Below are positions 8,251 through 15,897 of a stretch of DNA of 32,680 bases, piece after piece (position 1 is the first letter of the stretch; each line of letters begins with the position of its first letter). Origin of the DNA: Coriobacteriia bacterium. Its GTDB lineage: Bacteria > Actinomycetota > Coriobacteriia > Coriobacteriales > UBA8131. The position numbers and the translations under genes were made by a program. The notes below the pieces were generated by a model. It made no database searches. It had not been told where the DNA came from and saw only the letters and a program-made list of their open reading frames with translations. The DNA is taken from positions 1 to 32,680 of the forward strand of contig WRBR01000011.1 in assembly GCA_009784425.1 (NCBI GenBank), written 5' to 3'.

Positions 8251-9111
8251 TTAGGTTTTCAGCAAGAGCAGCATGGTTGCGCTGCCCTTGTGTACCTCAA
8301 GGTGCAGGTGGGGGGAGCGGAGTTCGTTGGAGATGCCGCGGGCGCTGTAGGGGCTTAGGGTGAAACGCTCGAGCTCCCACTCGGTGCCTTTGAGTGTGAC
8401 AACTGATGGACCGCCCCAGGAGATGAGTGAGACATGTGAGGGCAGGGCGTCCGGAGGAAACTCCAGCTCAAGCGCCCTGTCAGTGGTGGTGCCGCTTACA
8501 AAGTAGCAGGCTTCGCGCTCGTCGCGCAAAGAGACTTCCATGCCGCGGTTATGGGCGGCTTCTGCCAAGGCGGCAAGTGAGCCCAGGGCGTGGTCGGTGC
8601 GTCCGCCCAGTACGTTGGTGGCAATGAAGCGTCGGTATCCTCGCGCGTAAAGTTCCTCAATGCCCAGCTCAACGTCGGTGGCGTTTTTGTAAGCGTCATG
8701 CTTTGCCACAGGTACGCCGCTGGCTTCCAGGCGAGCAAGGCTGTCTGCAGTAATGGAGTCAAAATCGCCCAGGAGCAAATCGGGGGCAAGCCCTGCTGCT
8801 TCCAAAAGCTCAGCGCCGGAATCCAAGGCTAAAACAAAGTCGGTTTGAGAAACCAGCATGCGCAACAGCTCGGGACTCACCCCTTCAGGTGAGCCCGAGA
8901 CCATAAGGGCAACGGTGTCCTTGACCGGCTCCGCGCCTCCCTGCCGTGCCAAAGACGAAAAACTGCCGAGCGGAAGAGTCTCGCTGACTAAATCGCCGAG
9001 CGACAAGGGAGGGTAGAGCTGAGCCAAAGAGGGCAGTACCAGCTCTGCGTCGGAGGTATCCGGCAGAGCATCACTCTGCGGCTTGTTGTGGGGCTCCTGA
9101 GGTTTCTCCAT
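8251..9111 (-). CDS. thiN: Thiamine pyrophosphokinase
   Basis: Transfers pyrophosphate from ATP to thiamine to give TPP, in the cytoplasm. Motifs: GDFDS (115-119), KNATD (142-146) and GGRTDH (169-174), the Asp-rich catalytic and thiamine-binding set of the family, followed by the C-terminal beta-rich thiamine-binding domain. The protein is 286 residues, about 65 longer than usual, because of a polar N-terminal extension before the first beta-strand (VALMVSGSPEG). The start at 9111 has TAAGGAAG upstream and overlaps the 3' end of thiT by 41 nt; a shorter start would lose this site. Second gene of the thiamine operon and controlled by the same TPP riboswitch. Confidence 0.9.
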   Translation of the reverse strand: MEKPQEPHNKPQSDALPDTSDAELVLPSLAQLYPPLSLGDLVSETLPLGSFSSLARQGGAEPVKDTVALMVSGSPEGVSPELLRMLVSQTDFVLALDSGAELLEAAGLAPDLLLGDFDSITADSLARLEASGVPVAKHDAYKNATDVELGIEELYARGYRRFIATNVLGGRTDHALGSLAALAEAAHNRGMEVSLRDEREACYFVSGTTTDRALELEFPPDALPSHVSLISWGGPSVVTLKGTEWELERFTLSPYSARGISNELRSPHLHLEVHKGSATMLLLLKT

Positions 9112-9754
9112 AGAACTTCCTTACCGGTACGGCTTTTGCTAAAACCGGGGCAATCACTATGAGACAGATTGCGCTGCCCACCAGTGAAGGCACCAGGTAA
9201 GTCAGATTATAAACCATGGAATAAATCCAAAGATTGAGACCGGCATCAACAGGCCCGGCCAGCAAAAAGGTGGGATTGCTCGCAAAGAAATCAGCAGCAT
9301 ACTCTCCAAAGAACACCACGCCGCTCACCACGTGCGAGGCAAAGCGCAATAGGCCGCCAAAAATCAAGGAAACGATGATGACAATTGAGCCTTGAGCGAG
9401 GAGCCTATCCAGCGCAACGTCGCCGGCTTTTCTTGTTACTCTGTTGTACAGACCGGAGAATAGACCCACGCCAACGCCAAACAGGAGATAGGGCAGAGGG
9501 TAGTCCAAAATCACCTGAATAGGCATGAGGATATAGGGCTCTACCAGCAGATTGATGCAGCCAAAGATGCCTCCCGCCGCCAAGCCTGCCAGCGGTCCGC
9601 GCCGCAGCGCTACGAGGGCAATGGGCAGCATGCAGAGGCTGATTGACCCTCCAAAAAGGTTGATAGGCAGCCTGAAATGCAGAAAATTCAGAACTGCGGC
9701 CAACGCAATGGCCAGGGCAATCTCAGTGATGATGATGGTTCTCGTGCTTCTCAT
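9071..9754 (-). CDS. thiT: ECF transporter S component for thiamine
   Basis: 227 residues, about six hydrophobic helices. It resembles ThiT, the substrate-binding membrane subunit of the energy-coupling factor thiamine transporter: a short N-terminus, then LHFRLPINLFGGSISLCMLPI and LRRGPLAGLAAGGIFGCINL in loop 1, and a late NLWIYSMVYNLTYLVPS region rich in aromatic residues as in the thiamine site. The energising EcfA/EcfT module is not next to it and is usually shared by several S components; the cbiO-cbiQ pair at 30-31.7 kb is more likely dedicated to metal. The TPP riboswitch upstream and thiN downstream agree with thiamine as substrate. Confidence 0.9.
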   Translation of the reverse strand: MRSTRTIIITEIALAIALAAVLNFLHFRLPINLFGGSISLCMLPIALVALRRGPLAGLAAGGIFGCINLLVEPYILMPIQVILDYPLPYLLFGVGVGLFSGLYNRVTRKAGDVALDRLLAQGSIVIIVSLIFGGLLRFASHVVSGVVFFGEYAADFFASNPTFLLAGPVDAGLNLWIYSMVYNLTYLVPSLVGSAICLIVIAPVLAKAVPVRKFYGETSGAPQQAAE

Positions 9755-9761
9755 GATAGAT

Positions 9762-9801
9762 CCTCTCTTAGTGCGCCAAACGGTGCACTCAATAGAGAGA
9801 G
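9762..9801 (-). promoter_or_regulatory. Riboswitch expression platform hiding the thiT ribosome binding site
   Basis: Read on the minus strand, CTCTCT, AGTGC and CC pair with GG, GCACT and AGAGAG in one hairpin whose 3' arm contains the ribosome binding site AGAGAGG, 8 nt before the thiT ATG. The loop side includes CCGTTTG, which is complementary to CAAACGG at the 3' end of the aptamer (plus-strand 9838-9844). The alternative pairing would free the ribosome binding site. This fits translational control, off when TPP is bound. Confidence 0.65.
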
Positions 9802-9837
9802 CTGTCGAAGATACGGTTTTGATGGGGAAACATCTCT

Positions 9838-9955
9838 CCGTTTGCCGCTCCGCATTACCGGAACGCTCTTCTCGGTCGCAAACCAGGGAGTTTTCTGGTT
9901 CGCCTCTCAGCCGGGGAAGCGTGACTTTCTTAGATGCTTCCGCAGTGCAGCTCCC
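9838..9955 (-). promoter_or_regulatory. TPP riboswitch aptamer (THI element)
   Basis: On the minus strand the conserved CTGAGA (complement of 9905-9910) follows a stem GGAAGC/GCTTCC. An extra hairpin comes next, then ACCGAGA and CCGGTAATGCGGAGCGG (complement of 9845-9861). This last segment aligns with the usual TGG.TAATGCCAGCG core, with the stem changed from TGG/CCA to CCG/CGG, a compensatory change. It precedes thiT-thiN, the expected target. The P1 ends are approximate. Confidence 0.85.
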
Positions 9956-10021
9956 GATGGAAATTACTGCGCCTTATTGCGCACGAGAATGATAACACAG
10001 AAACGTCCCCGTGACACATTC

Positions 10022-10049
10022 ATGACACATTAGGCAAATTAGGTAGAAT
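10022..10049 (+). promoter_or_regulatory. Promoter of the small lipoprotein gene
   Basis: ATGACA (10022-10027), 16-nt spacer and TAGAAT (10044-10049): each hexamer differs from consensus by one base. It lies 37 nt upstream of the ATG. A short direct repeat TGACACATT overlaps the -35. Confidence 0.6.
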
Positions 10050-10086
10050 AGACGGTTCAAGAACTGAAGATTGAGAAGGAGAAAGC

Positions 10087-10632
10087 ATGTACACCAAAAA
10101 GAAAGCATTTGTGGCACTCCTGGTGTCTCTCTGTATGGCAGCAACACTTGGGCTTGCTGGCTGCAGTACTAACACCTCAGGTTACACGCAGGTGGATGAG
10201 CAAACACTGTCTGATTTTTCTGACAGAGTTGAAGGTTATGTAAACGGCGTGATAGGGGAAGAGTACGAGACCCTTTGGTTTTCCTTTACCGTTAATTCAT
10301 TGAAAACTGACACTTCCTTTGCTGACTATAAGGCCCCCAGCGGCAAAGAACTGGTCATTGCAAACGTGACTATCACCAACACCTTTGGCACGCCAATACC
10401 TTTTGGCATCTTTGATTGGTTTGTCAGAGGCCAAGGCAGCGGAGAGATCTGGCCGCTGAGCCCCATGAACGATAGCATGATGCCAGAGGAGTTTATGCTC
10501 GACGACAAAGAGACCGTCACCTATAACGTGGTGATTGAGTTTTCTTCAGACCTGGTTGACCCTTACTTTATTTACACTGAGATTGATGAAAAGCAAAGCG
10601 AGTTCAATAGTTTCAGGTTTGTCATTAAGTAA
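10087..10632 (+). CDS. Small lipoprotein, DUF4352-like
   Basis: 181 residues. A lysine-rich start, a hydrophobic segment and the lipobox LAGC at about 23-26 show a lipoprotein with the mature N-terminal Cys. The mature part contains KELVIANVTITNTFGTPIPF, the strand pattern of DUF4352-type immunoglobulin-like extracellular domains, and ends in further beta-strands. No catalytic motif is visible. AGAAGGAG precedes the ATG at 10087. The gene stands alone, between its own promoter and a terminator, opposite the thiamine operon. Function unknown; the Ig-like domain call is moderate. Confidence 0.75.
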   Translation: MYTKKKAFVALLVSLCMAATLGLAGCSTNTSGYTQVDEQTLSDFSDRVEGYVNGVIGEEYETLWFSFTVNSLKTDTSFADYKAPSGKELVIANVTITNTFGTPIPFGIFDWFVRGQGSGEIWPLSPMNDSMMPEEFMLDDKETVTYNVVIEFSSDLVDPYFIYTEIDEKQSEFNSFRFVIK

Positions 10633-10641
10633 CGATTTTGA

Positions 10642-10673
10642 AAGGGGGCGGCACGGTGCTGCCCCCTTGCTTT
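10642..10673 (+). terminator. Terminator between the lipoprotein and mntP
   Basis: AAGGGGGC pairs with GCCCCCTT (with inner GCAC/GTGC pairs and one mismatch), followed by GCTTT. It separates two converging genes and may work in both directions. Confidence 0.75.
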
Positions 10674-11391
10674 AAAAGAAGCAAACCTTAATACCAATAA
10701 GAATAAGAATGATGCCGCCGATAAATTGAGCGCTGCTGCCTAAAAGGGCTCCCAGGCGCTTGCCTATGACAAGGCCCAGCAGGCAAATCAGAAAGGTCGT
10801 TATGCCAACCATTGGCGCGGCAACAACGATATTGGTGGCAAGCGCAGCCAAGGACACTCCCACTATGAGTGCGTCAAGAGACGTTGCCACTCCCTGGGCA
10901 AGTATCGTGGGCAGAGAAAGCGCAGCTGCTTTTTCAGCGGCTGTATCACTGGGCAATTCTGCTGCCTCAGGAGTTTCCAAAGCCTCCGGGGTTTCCAGTG
11001 CCACCGCAGCTTCCAGGGCTTCCAGAGCCTCCAAGGATTCCAGTGCATCCAAGGATTCCAGAGCCTCCGGAGACTTCGATTCTTCTGTGCCAACAGCCTC
11101 GGCCTTCTTCTTGCGCATATCCCTTATTGCCTCAAAGATCATCCGTCCGCCAATGACAAAGAGGATGACCATAGCAACCGGCCCCGCATAGGCCTCGATA
11201 AAACCGATTGCCATATAACCAGCAAGAAAGCCAATAAGCAGCATTGCCCCCTGAAACACTCCAAAGGTGAGGGGCATTACCAGCTGACGTGCACGGGTGA
11301 GTTTTGGATAAACCAACAGGTTTGAGACGGTCACCGCAAAGGCGTCCATGCTCAAGGCCAGGCTAATGATGAGAATCTCAACGATAGACAT
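10672..11391 (-). CDS. mntP: Manganese efflux pump MntP with an expanded central loop
   Basis: 239 residues against about 190 for typical MntP. Two halves of three helices each carry the family's SMDAFAVTV and SLDALIVGV motifs, whose Asp residues are needed for Mn(II) export. Between them lies an acidic, repetitive cytoplasmic insert of about 50 residues, of the form EALESLDALESLEALE...LETPEA, coded by 12-15 nt imperfect tandem repeats. I chose the ATG at 11391 over the TTG at 11400; GGAAAG lies upstream but is weak. It is 20 nt downstream of the Nif3-like gene and may depend on its translation. No Mn riboswitch (yybP-ykoY) is seen before it. Confidence 0.9.
   Translation of the reverse strand: MSIVEILIISLALSMDAFAVTVSNLLVYPKLTRARQLVMPLTFGVFQGAMLLIGFLAGYMAIGFIEAYAGPVAMVILFVIGGRMIFEAIRDMRKKKAEAVGTEESKSPEALESLDALESLEALEALEAAVALETPEALETPEAAELPSDTAAEKAAALSLPTILAQGVATSLDALIVGVSLAALATNIVVAAPMVGITTFLICLLGLVIGKRLGALLGSSAQFIGGIILILIGIKVCFF
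10965..11072. repeat. Imperfect in-frame tandem repeats inside mntP
   Basis: Variants of GCCTCCAAGGATTCCAG and GCCTCCGGGGTTTCCA follow one another in units of 12-15 nt, coding ALESLD/ALETPE-like peptides. The unit is a multiple of three, so copy-number change keeps the frame. Confidence 0.75.
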
Positions 11392-11411
11392 ACAAAGCAA
11401 CTACTTTCCGG

Positions 11412-12266
11412 CTACTGCCACCAGCTGGTCGTGGGGCCCAGGATACAGAGAGCTGATTCATCAAAGCCCAGAGCGAGCAGGGCATCATAAAGGTAATAAC
11501 GATACGGCAATTCAGAGCGGTCGTGCCCCAACTCAATGAGAGCCACGTCGGCACCAGCCAGGGCCAGCGCCTCGTGATAGGCAACCTCGCCCGTAACGTA
11601 GCAGTCAGCGCCGGCGTTGATGACGCGTTGCGTGAGAAACCCTCCGCCGCCAGAGCAGCAGGCAAGACACTTAACAGGTTTATCTGGATCCCCCCAGACC
11701 TTGGCCACGGTATCAAAGGCTTCTTTGTACAAGTTGGCCAACTGACCCAGACTCACTTCCGAGCCCTCTTTGGGCACGCCCAGCTGCCCCAGCGAGGGCA
11801 ACAGCTCCGGCGTGGCAGCCAGTTCATCGGGCGTACTCACGGTGAGCCCCACCGTAATTGCCTCTTTTTCCGTTTCGCAGGGCAGGGACAAGGGCGCCGT
11901 GTAAACAAAGCCTGCCGGCCCAAGCAGCATATCTTTGGTTGCCGGGGAACAATCCAGATTGGTGTGCATGGTGATAAGTGACACACCCAGTTCTGCAGCG
12001 CGGTAGATGGCAGCGCTTTCAGAAGGACCCCCCTTGAGCACAGCAGTGGGTGGATACCAAAAGGGAGGATGATGGGTGACTAAAACCGAGCAGTCCTGCG
12101 CCGCCGCCGCCTCAATGGTAGGCACCTTGGCGTCCAGGGCAATGGCGATGCGCTGTACAGTTGCCTGCGGGTCGCCCACAAGCAAGCCAATGCGGTCATC
12201 GGGAGTAGCATCCGCTGCCGGAAAAGCGGCAAACAACAACTGCTCCAGCTCTCTCACCGTGATCAT
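11412..12266 (-). CDS. Nif3-like dinuclear metal centre protein (DUF34/GTP cyclohydrolase I type 2-like)
   Basis: 284 residues, near the usual length for bacterial Nif3-like proteins without the PII-like insert. Metal-site motifs are present in order: THHPPFW (His65, His66), MHTNLD (His101, Asp105) and late GHDRSE, where most members have GHYxSE. The family forms toroidal hexamers with two metals per subunit; the physiological role is unsettled. GGAGGAACTGC precedes the ATG at 12266. It is followed by mntP after 20 nt and preceded by the 5-formyl-THF cyclo-ligase after 92 nt, so the three may form one transcript. Confidence 0.9.
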   Translation of the reverse strand: MITVRELEQLLFAAFPAADATPDDRIGLLVGDPQATVQRIAIALDAKVPTIEAAAAQDCSVLVTHHPPFWYPPTAVLKGGPSESAAIYRAAELGVSLITMHTNLDCSPATKDMLLGPAGFVYTAPLSLPCETEKEAITVGLTVSTPDELAATPELLPSLGQLGVPKEGSEVSLGQLANLYKEAFDTVAKVWGDPDKPVKCLACCSGGGGFLTQRVINAGADCYVTGEVAYHEALALAGADVALIELGHDRSELPYRYYLYDALLALGFDESALCILGPTTSWWQ

Positions 12267-12300
12267 GCAGTTCCTCCAATATATAGATCATTGAAATGTC

Positions 12301-12312
12301 TAGAATATTCTA
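12301..12312. promoter_or_regulatory. Perfect 12-bp palindrome upstream of the Nif3-like gene
   Basis: TAGAATATTCTA reads the same on both strands and lies about 35 nt upstream of the Nif3-like start. On the minus strand TAGAAT could serve as a -10 box, but no good -35 was found. Possible operator; weak. Confidence 0.3.
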
Positions 12313-12358
12313 TCTGACTTGTCTTAATAATTGGCGAGGTTAGCTAAAGTGATGCTTT

Positions 12359-12985
12359 TCACTCGGCAGGATTGCAGAACACTACTCCTTTATCGGTAAC
12401 AACAATATCAACGGGAATGTCATGGCTCTCGCGCGGGACCTGCTCCAGCAGCAGGCTCTCTCGGCAGAGGGCAACGGTGGTAGCTCGCGCCCCAGAAGGC
12501 AGTGCTCCCAAGTAACGATCGTAATAAGCGCCGCCGTAGCCAATCCTAAAGCCTGAGGAGTCGCAAGCCAGGCAGGGCACAACTATCAGATCAAGATCGG
12601 CGGGCTCAAGCAGGGGCGCGTCTGCCGGCGGAGCAAGGATGCCCAGCACGCCTTCGTGTAATTCGTTCATATCAGTGAGCACATGGGCGCGCATAACGGC
12701 CTTGCCCTCACAGCGCGGCACGCAAACGGTTTTGCCGCTTGCCAGCAGGTTCTTGAGGAGACCAAGGGTGTCCACCTCGGCACCCATGCTGATATAGCAG
12801 AAGATAGTCTGAGCAGCTTGAAAAGCAGGCAGCGCTTCAAGGTGAACTTTAATGAGAGCATCAGCAGCTGCCCTCTGCAGGGCATCTTCTGACTCGCGTT
12901 TAGCAAGCAGCTCGGCCCTGAGTTGCCTTTTTTGCAGAACAACAGTGTCAGCTTGAGCTGTTGAAGTCTCTTCAAAACCTGCCAT
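12359..12985 (-). CDS. 5-formyltetrahydrofolate cyclo-ligase
   Basis: Converts 5-formyl-THF to 5,10-methenyl-THF with ATP, recycling folate in the cytoplasm. 208 residues, usual length. The N-terminal Lys/Arg-rich helix (LQKRQLRAELLAKR) and the C-terminal signature SSGFRIGYGGAYYDRYL are typical; the common GYGGGYYDR has Ala for the third Gly here. The start at 12985 has AAGGAG just upstream; a longer reading to 13039 would run through this site. First gene of the minus-strand run with the Nif3-like protein and mntP, and divergent from the phosphate operon. Confidence 0.9.
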   Translation of the reverse strand: MAGFEETSTAQADTVVLQKRQLRAELLAKRESEDALQRAAADALIKVHLEALPAFQAAQTIFCYISMGAEVDTLGLLKNLLASGKTVCVPRCEGKAVMRAHVLTDMNELHEGVLGILAPPADAPLLEPADLDLIVVPCLACDSSGFRIGYGGAYYDRYLGALPSGARATTVALCRESLLLEQVPRESHDIPVDIVVTDKGVVFCNPAE

Positions 12986-13090
12986 ACAACACTCCTTACA
13001 CTGCAAAAACACGCCAAGCACCAATTGTAACGGATGCACTATAACTCAGCGCAGAAAGCAAGAAAACTGCTCAAAAAAAGGCAAATAGAC

Positions 13091-13129
13091 TTTACCTAAA
13101 TTTGATATTGGCTTGATGAAGAGTTGATG
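13091..13129 (+). promoter_or_regulatory. Pho-box-like direct repeats upstream of pstS
   Basis: Four hexamers, TTTACC, TTGATA, TTGATG and TTGATG, start at 13091, 13102, 13113 and 13124, each 11 nt apart with 5-nt spacers. An 11-nt period of direct repeats is the known layout of PhoP/PhoB sites. The operon encodes an OmpR-type regulator and kinase, the likely binders (inference). Confidence 0.6.
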
Positions 13130-13187
13130 TTGAACTTCTATCCTTTGCTCAGCAAAAAAAGAAGAAAAAGAGAGAGAGAAAAAGAAT

Positions 13188-14132
13188 ATGAAGAAGAAAA
13201 AGGGGACAGAGAAAAAGCTTCTCACCGCAGCACTCAGGACAGTTTTGGCAAGCATTCTTATTGCCAGTTTATTCATGATTGGCGCTTGTGCGCCCAGCAA
13301 CAATGCAAGTGAAAACAACGCAGGCGAAACAGGCAACGGAGCAGCCTCCAAGCCTATCAACGTCATAAGCCGCGAGGATGGCTCGGGCACGCGGAGTGCC
13401 TTTGTTGAGCTGTTTGAGGTACAAAAAGAAGGCTCAGATGGCAAGAAGATCGATGCTACAACGCTCGATGCCGTCATAACCAATTCCACCTCGGTCATGC
13501 TCACCACAGTGGCTGGCGACCCGGCAGCCATTGGCTATATCTCACTGGGCTCCATGAGTAACACCGTAAAGGCACTGGAAATCAACGGCGTTGCCGCCAC
13601 CGCAGAAAACGTTAAGTCCGGCGCCTATGAGATACAGCGCGACTTCAACATTGCCACCATGCCTAATCTCAGCGATGCGGCACAAGACTTCATCAACTTC
13701 ATCATGAGCAAAGAAGGCCAAAAGGTCATAGAAGACAATAATTATATTGCTGCTGACGCAAACGCCTCTGCCTTCAGGTCAAATAATGCCTCGGGCAAGG
13801 TGGTTGTCGGTGGATCTTCTTCGGTGTCACCGGTTATGGAAAAGCTGGTAGAAGCCTATGCGTCTGCCAACCCAAACGTCACTATCGAAATCCAGACCAG
13901 TGATTCTTCCGTGGGTATGTCCTCCACCATTGAGGGTGTGCTTGAGATTGGAATGGCCTCTCGTGCGCTCAAGGATTCTGAGCTTGAAAAGGGTCTCACT
14001 CCCAAGACGATAGCCATCGATGGACTCGCAGTCATTGTCAACAACGACAACCCGGTTTCAGGCATGAGCATTGAACAAGTAAGAGGAATCTTCTTAGGAG
14101 AGATAAAGAACTGGGCTGATATAAGCGCATGA
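13188..14132 (+). CDS. pstS: Phosphate-binding lipoprotein PstS with swapped halves (circular permutation)
   Basis: 314 residues. The signal peptide ends in the lipobox IGAC (Cys34), followed by a Ser/Asn/Gly linker. After that the order is unusual. Residues 57-187 match what is normally the C-terminal half of PstS: NVISREDGSGTRSAF, AIGYISLGS, EGQKVIEDNNYI. Residues about 204-314 match what is normally the N-terminal half: GKVVVGGSSSVSPVMEKL, IGMASR, IAIDGLAVIVN, IFLGEIKNWADI. A linker of about 15 residues joins them. Each half occurs once, so this is a permutation and not a duplication. The cut falls exactly between GEIKNWADI and NVISREDGSGT, which adjoin in ordinary PstS. The stop overlaps the pstC start (ATGA). 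The ribosome binding site lies in an A/G-rich tract. Confidence 0.9.
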   Translation: MKKKKGTEKKLLTAALRTVLASILIASLFMIGACAPSNNASENNAGETGNGAASKPINVISREDGSGTRSAFVELFEVQKEGSDGKKIDATTLDAVITNSTSVMLTTVAGDPAAIGYISLGSMSNTVKALEINGVAATAENVKSGAYEIQRDFNIATMPNLSDAAQDFINFIMSKEGQKVIEDNNYIAADANASAFRSNNASGKVVVGGSSSVSPVMEKLVEAYASANPNVTIEIQTSDSSVGMSSTIEGVLEIGMASRALKDSELEKGLTPKTIAIDGLAVIVNNDNPVSGMSIEQVRGIFLGEIKNWADISA

Positions 14133-15001
14133 TAAAAAAAGCAATTGCCAATACCGTTCTTAAAGAGCGCGTGGCACAGGCAGTCTTTACCGCGGCTGCC
14201 TGTTGCTGCGTCTTGGCCGTTGGCCTCATCTGTTTCTTTCTTGTAGTCAACGGCATTCCTGCCCTTGCTGAGATAGGGGTCATTAAATTCCTGTTTGGCA
14301 CGGTTTGGCAGCCAAGCGCCGGGTCATTTGGCATAGGCTACATGATCATCGGGAGCCTGTATGTAACGGCCGGTGCCATGGTGATTGGTATACCTCTGGG
14401 TCTTCTTACGGCTCTTTACCTCTCGCGTTTTGCCACTCAACGTTTGGGCGGGGCGCTTCACAGAGGCATTGAGCTTTTGGCGGGCATACCGTCGGTAGTC
14501 TTTGGCTTTTTTGGCCTGGTGGTCATTGTTCCGCTTATCAGGCAAACCATGGGCGGAACGGGCCTTTCCATCCTTGCCGCTGCAATCATCCTTGGTGTCA
14601 TGATCCTCCCCACCATCATCACTGTTTCGCGCGCCGCGCTGGATGCCGTGCCCGAGAATTACTACGAAGGCGCTCTGGCCCTGGGTGCCAGGCACGAGCG
14701 CTGTGTTTTCAGGGTCATCCTGCCTGCCGCCGCCTCAGGAATCGTGGCTTCCATCGTGCTTGGTTTTGGGCGAGCCATCGGTGAGACCATGGCGGTAGTG
14801 ATGGTTGTGGGTAACCAGGTGCGCCTGCCCTCTGCAATTACCGACGGCGTGAGAACACTTACAGCCAATATCATCTTGGAGATGGGTTATGCCGCAGACC
14901 TGCACCGAGGCGCTCTCATCGCAACCGCGCTGGTGCTGTTTGTCTTCATCATGGCAATCAACGTGCTTTTCAGCCTGATGAAAAAGAGGGCCGGGATATG
15001 A
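14129..15001 (+). CDS. pstC: Phosphate ABC transporter permease PstC
   Basis: 290 residues, about six helices. Membrane subunit of the high-affinity phosphate importer, partner of PstA and PstB. The ABC-permease EAA loop reads ALDAVPENYYEGALALGARHERCVFRVILPAA; before it comes GIPSVVFGFFGL, a PstC/PstA signature, and after it GFGRAIGETMAVVMVVGN. The start overlaps the pstS stop by 4 nt and the end overlaps pstA by 4 nt, so translation is coupled through the operon. Confidence 0.95.
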   Translation: MIKKAIANTVLKERVAQAVFTAAACCCVLAVGLICFFLVVNGIPALAEIGVIKFLFGTVWQPSAGSFGIGYMIIGSLYVTAGAMVIGIPLGLLTALYLSRFATQRLGGALHRGIELLAGIPSVVFGFFGLVVIVPLIRQTMGGTGLSILAAAIILGVMILPTIITVSRAALDAVPENYYEGALALGARHERCVFRVILPAAASGIVASIVLGFGRAIGETMAVVMVVGNQVRLPSAITDGVRTLTANIILEMGYAADLHRGALIATALVLFVFIMAINVLFSLMKKRAGI

Positions 15002-15897
15002 GTGAAGCCAGTATGACCCAGTCTAAACTGAGCCCGCGTGGAGAATTTGCCCAGCGTGCCGCCAAGCGCGCCGCCACCAGCGCACGCGCCCAAAACACGC
15101 TTGTCAAAGTTGGCGCGGCGCTTTCGGCAGCGATCCTCCTGTTTATAGTGGGCTACATCCTCGTCATGGGTGTTCCACACATTACGCCGGATCTCTTTGC
15201 CCTCAAATACAACTCCACCAATCTCTCCCTCATGCCCGCGCTGATAAACACCTTGTTGATGATAGCGCTCAGCTTGGCACTTGCCTTTCCGCTGGGGCTT
15301 GGCTCGGCCATATTCCTCGTGGAATACACCAAGCATAACAACCGCTTTGTCAAGATGATCCGCCTCACCGCAGAAACGCTCACGGGCATTCCCTCCATCG
15401 TCTACGGCTTGTTTGGCCTACTGTTCTTTGTCACCGTTTTGGGCTGGCGCATGTCACTGCTTGCCGGCTCGCTCACCGTTGCCATCATGGTGTTGCCGGT
15501 TATACTCCGCACCTCCGAAGAGGCGCTCAAGGCAGTGCCGGACACCTACCGCGAGGGCAGTTTCAGTCTGGGCGCCGGGCGCCTGCGCACCGTTTTCAGG
15601 GTGCTTTTACCCGCAGCCATGCCCGGCATCATGGCAGGCATCATCTTAAGCATCGGCCGCATCTTTGGCGAGAGCGCAGCACTCATCTATACCGCAGGCA
15701 CCGTAGCCGCTATACCGAGCTCTGTCTTTGACTCTGCCCGTACTCTCAGCGTGCACATGTATGTGCTGGCGAGTGAAGGGCTCTATATCGACAAAGCCTA
15801 TGCCACTGCCGTGGTGCTGCTGATTATCGTCATCATTATCAACCTCTTATCGGCTCGAGTAGCCAGCCGTATCACCAAAGGAGAAAAGAATGCTTAG
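14998..15897 (+). CDS. pstA: Phosphate ABC transporter permease PstA
   Basis: 299 residues, about six helices plus a 35-residue basic, cytoplasmic N-terminal tail. Signatures: [17 protein letters not shown], the EAA loop [20 protein letters not shown], and [17 protein letters not shown]. Forms the transmembrane channel with PstC. ATG at 14998 overlaps the pstC stop codon; the 3' end overlaps pstB by 8 nt and carries its ribosome binding site (AAAGGAG). Confidence 0.95.
   Translation: MSEASMTQSKLSPRGEFAQRAAKRAATSARAQNTLVKVGAALSAAILLFIVGYILVMGVPHITPDLFALKYNSTNLSLMPALINTLLMIALSLALAFPLGLGSAIFLVEYTKHNNRFVKMIRLTAETLTGIPSIVYGLFGLLFFVTVLGWRMSLLAGSLTVAIMVLPVILRTSEEALKAVPDTYREGSFSLGAGRLRTVFRVLLPAAMPGIMAGIILSIGRIFGESAALIYTAGTVAAIPSSVFDSARTLSVHMYVLASEGLYIDKAYATAVVLLIIVIIINLLSARVASRITKGEKNA

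Noticed and set aside
13154-13206. A/G-only tract around the pstS start as a special element
   Set aside because: It is adequately explained as ribosome binding region plus Lys codons; no repeat or pairing structure was found.
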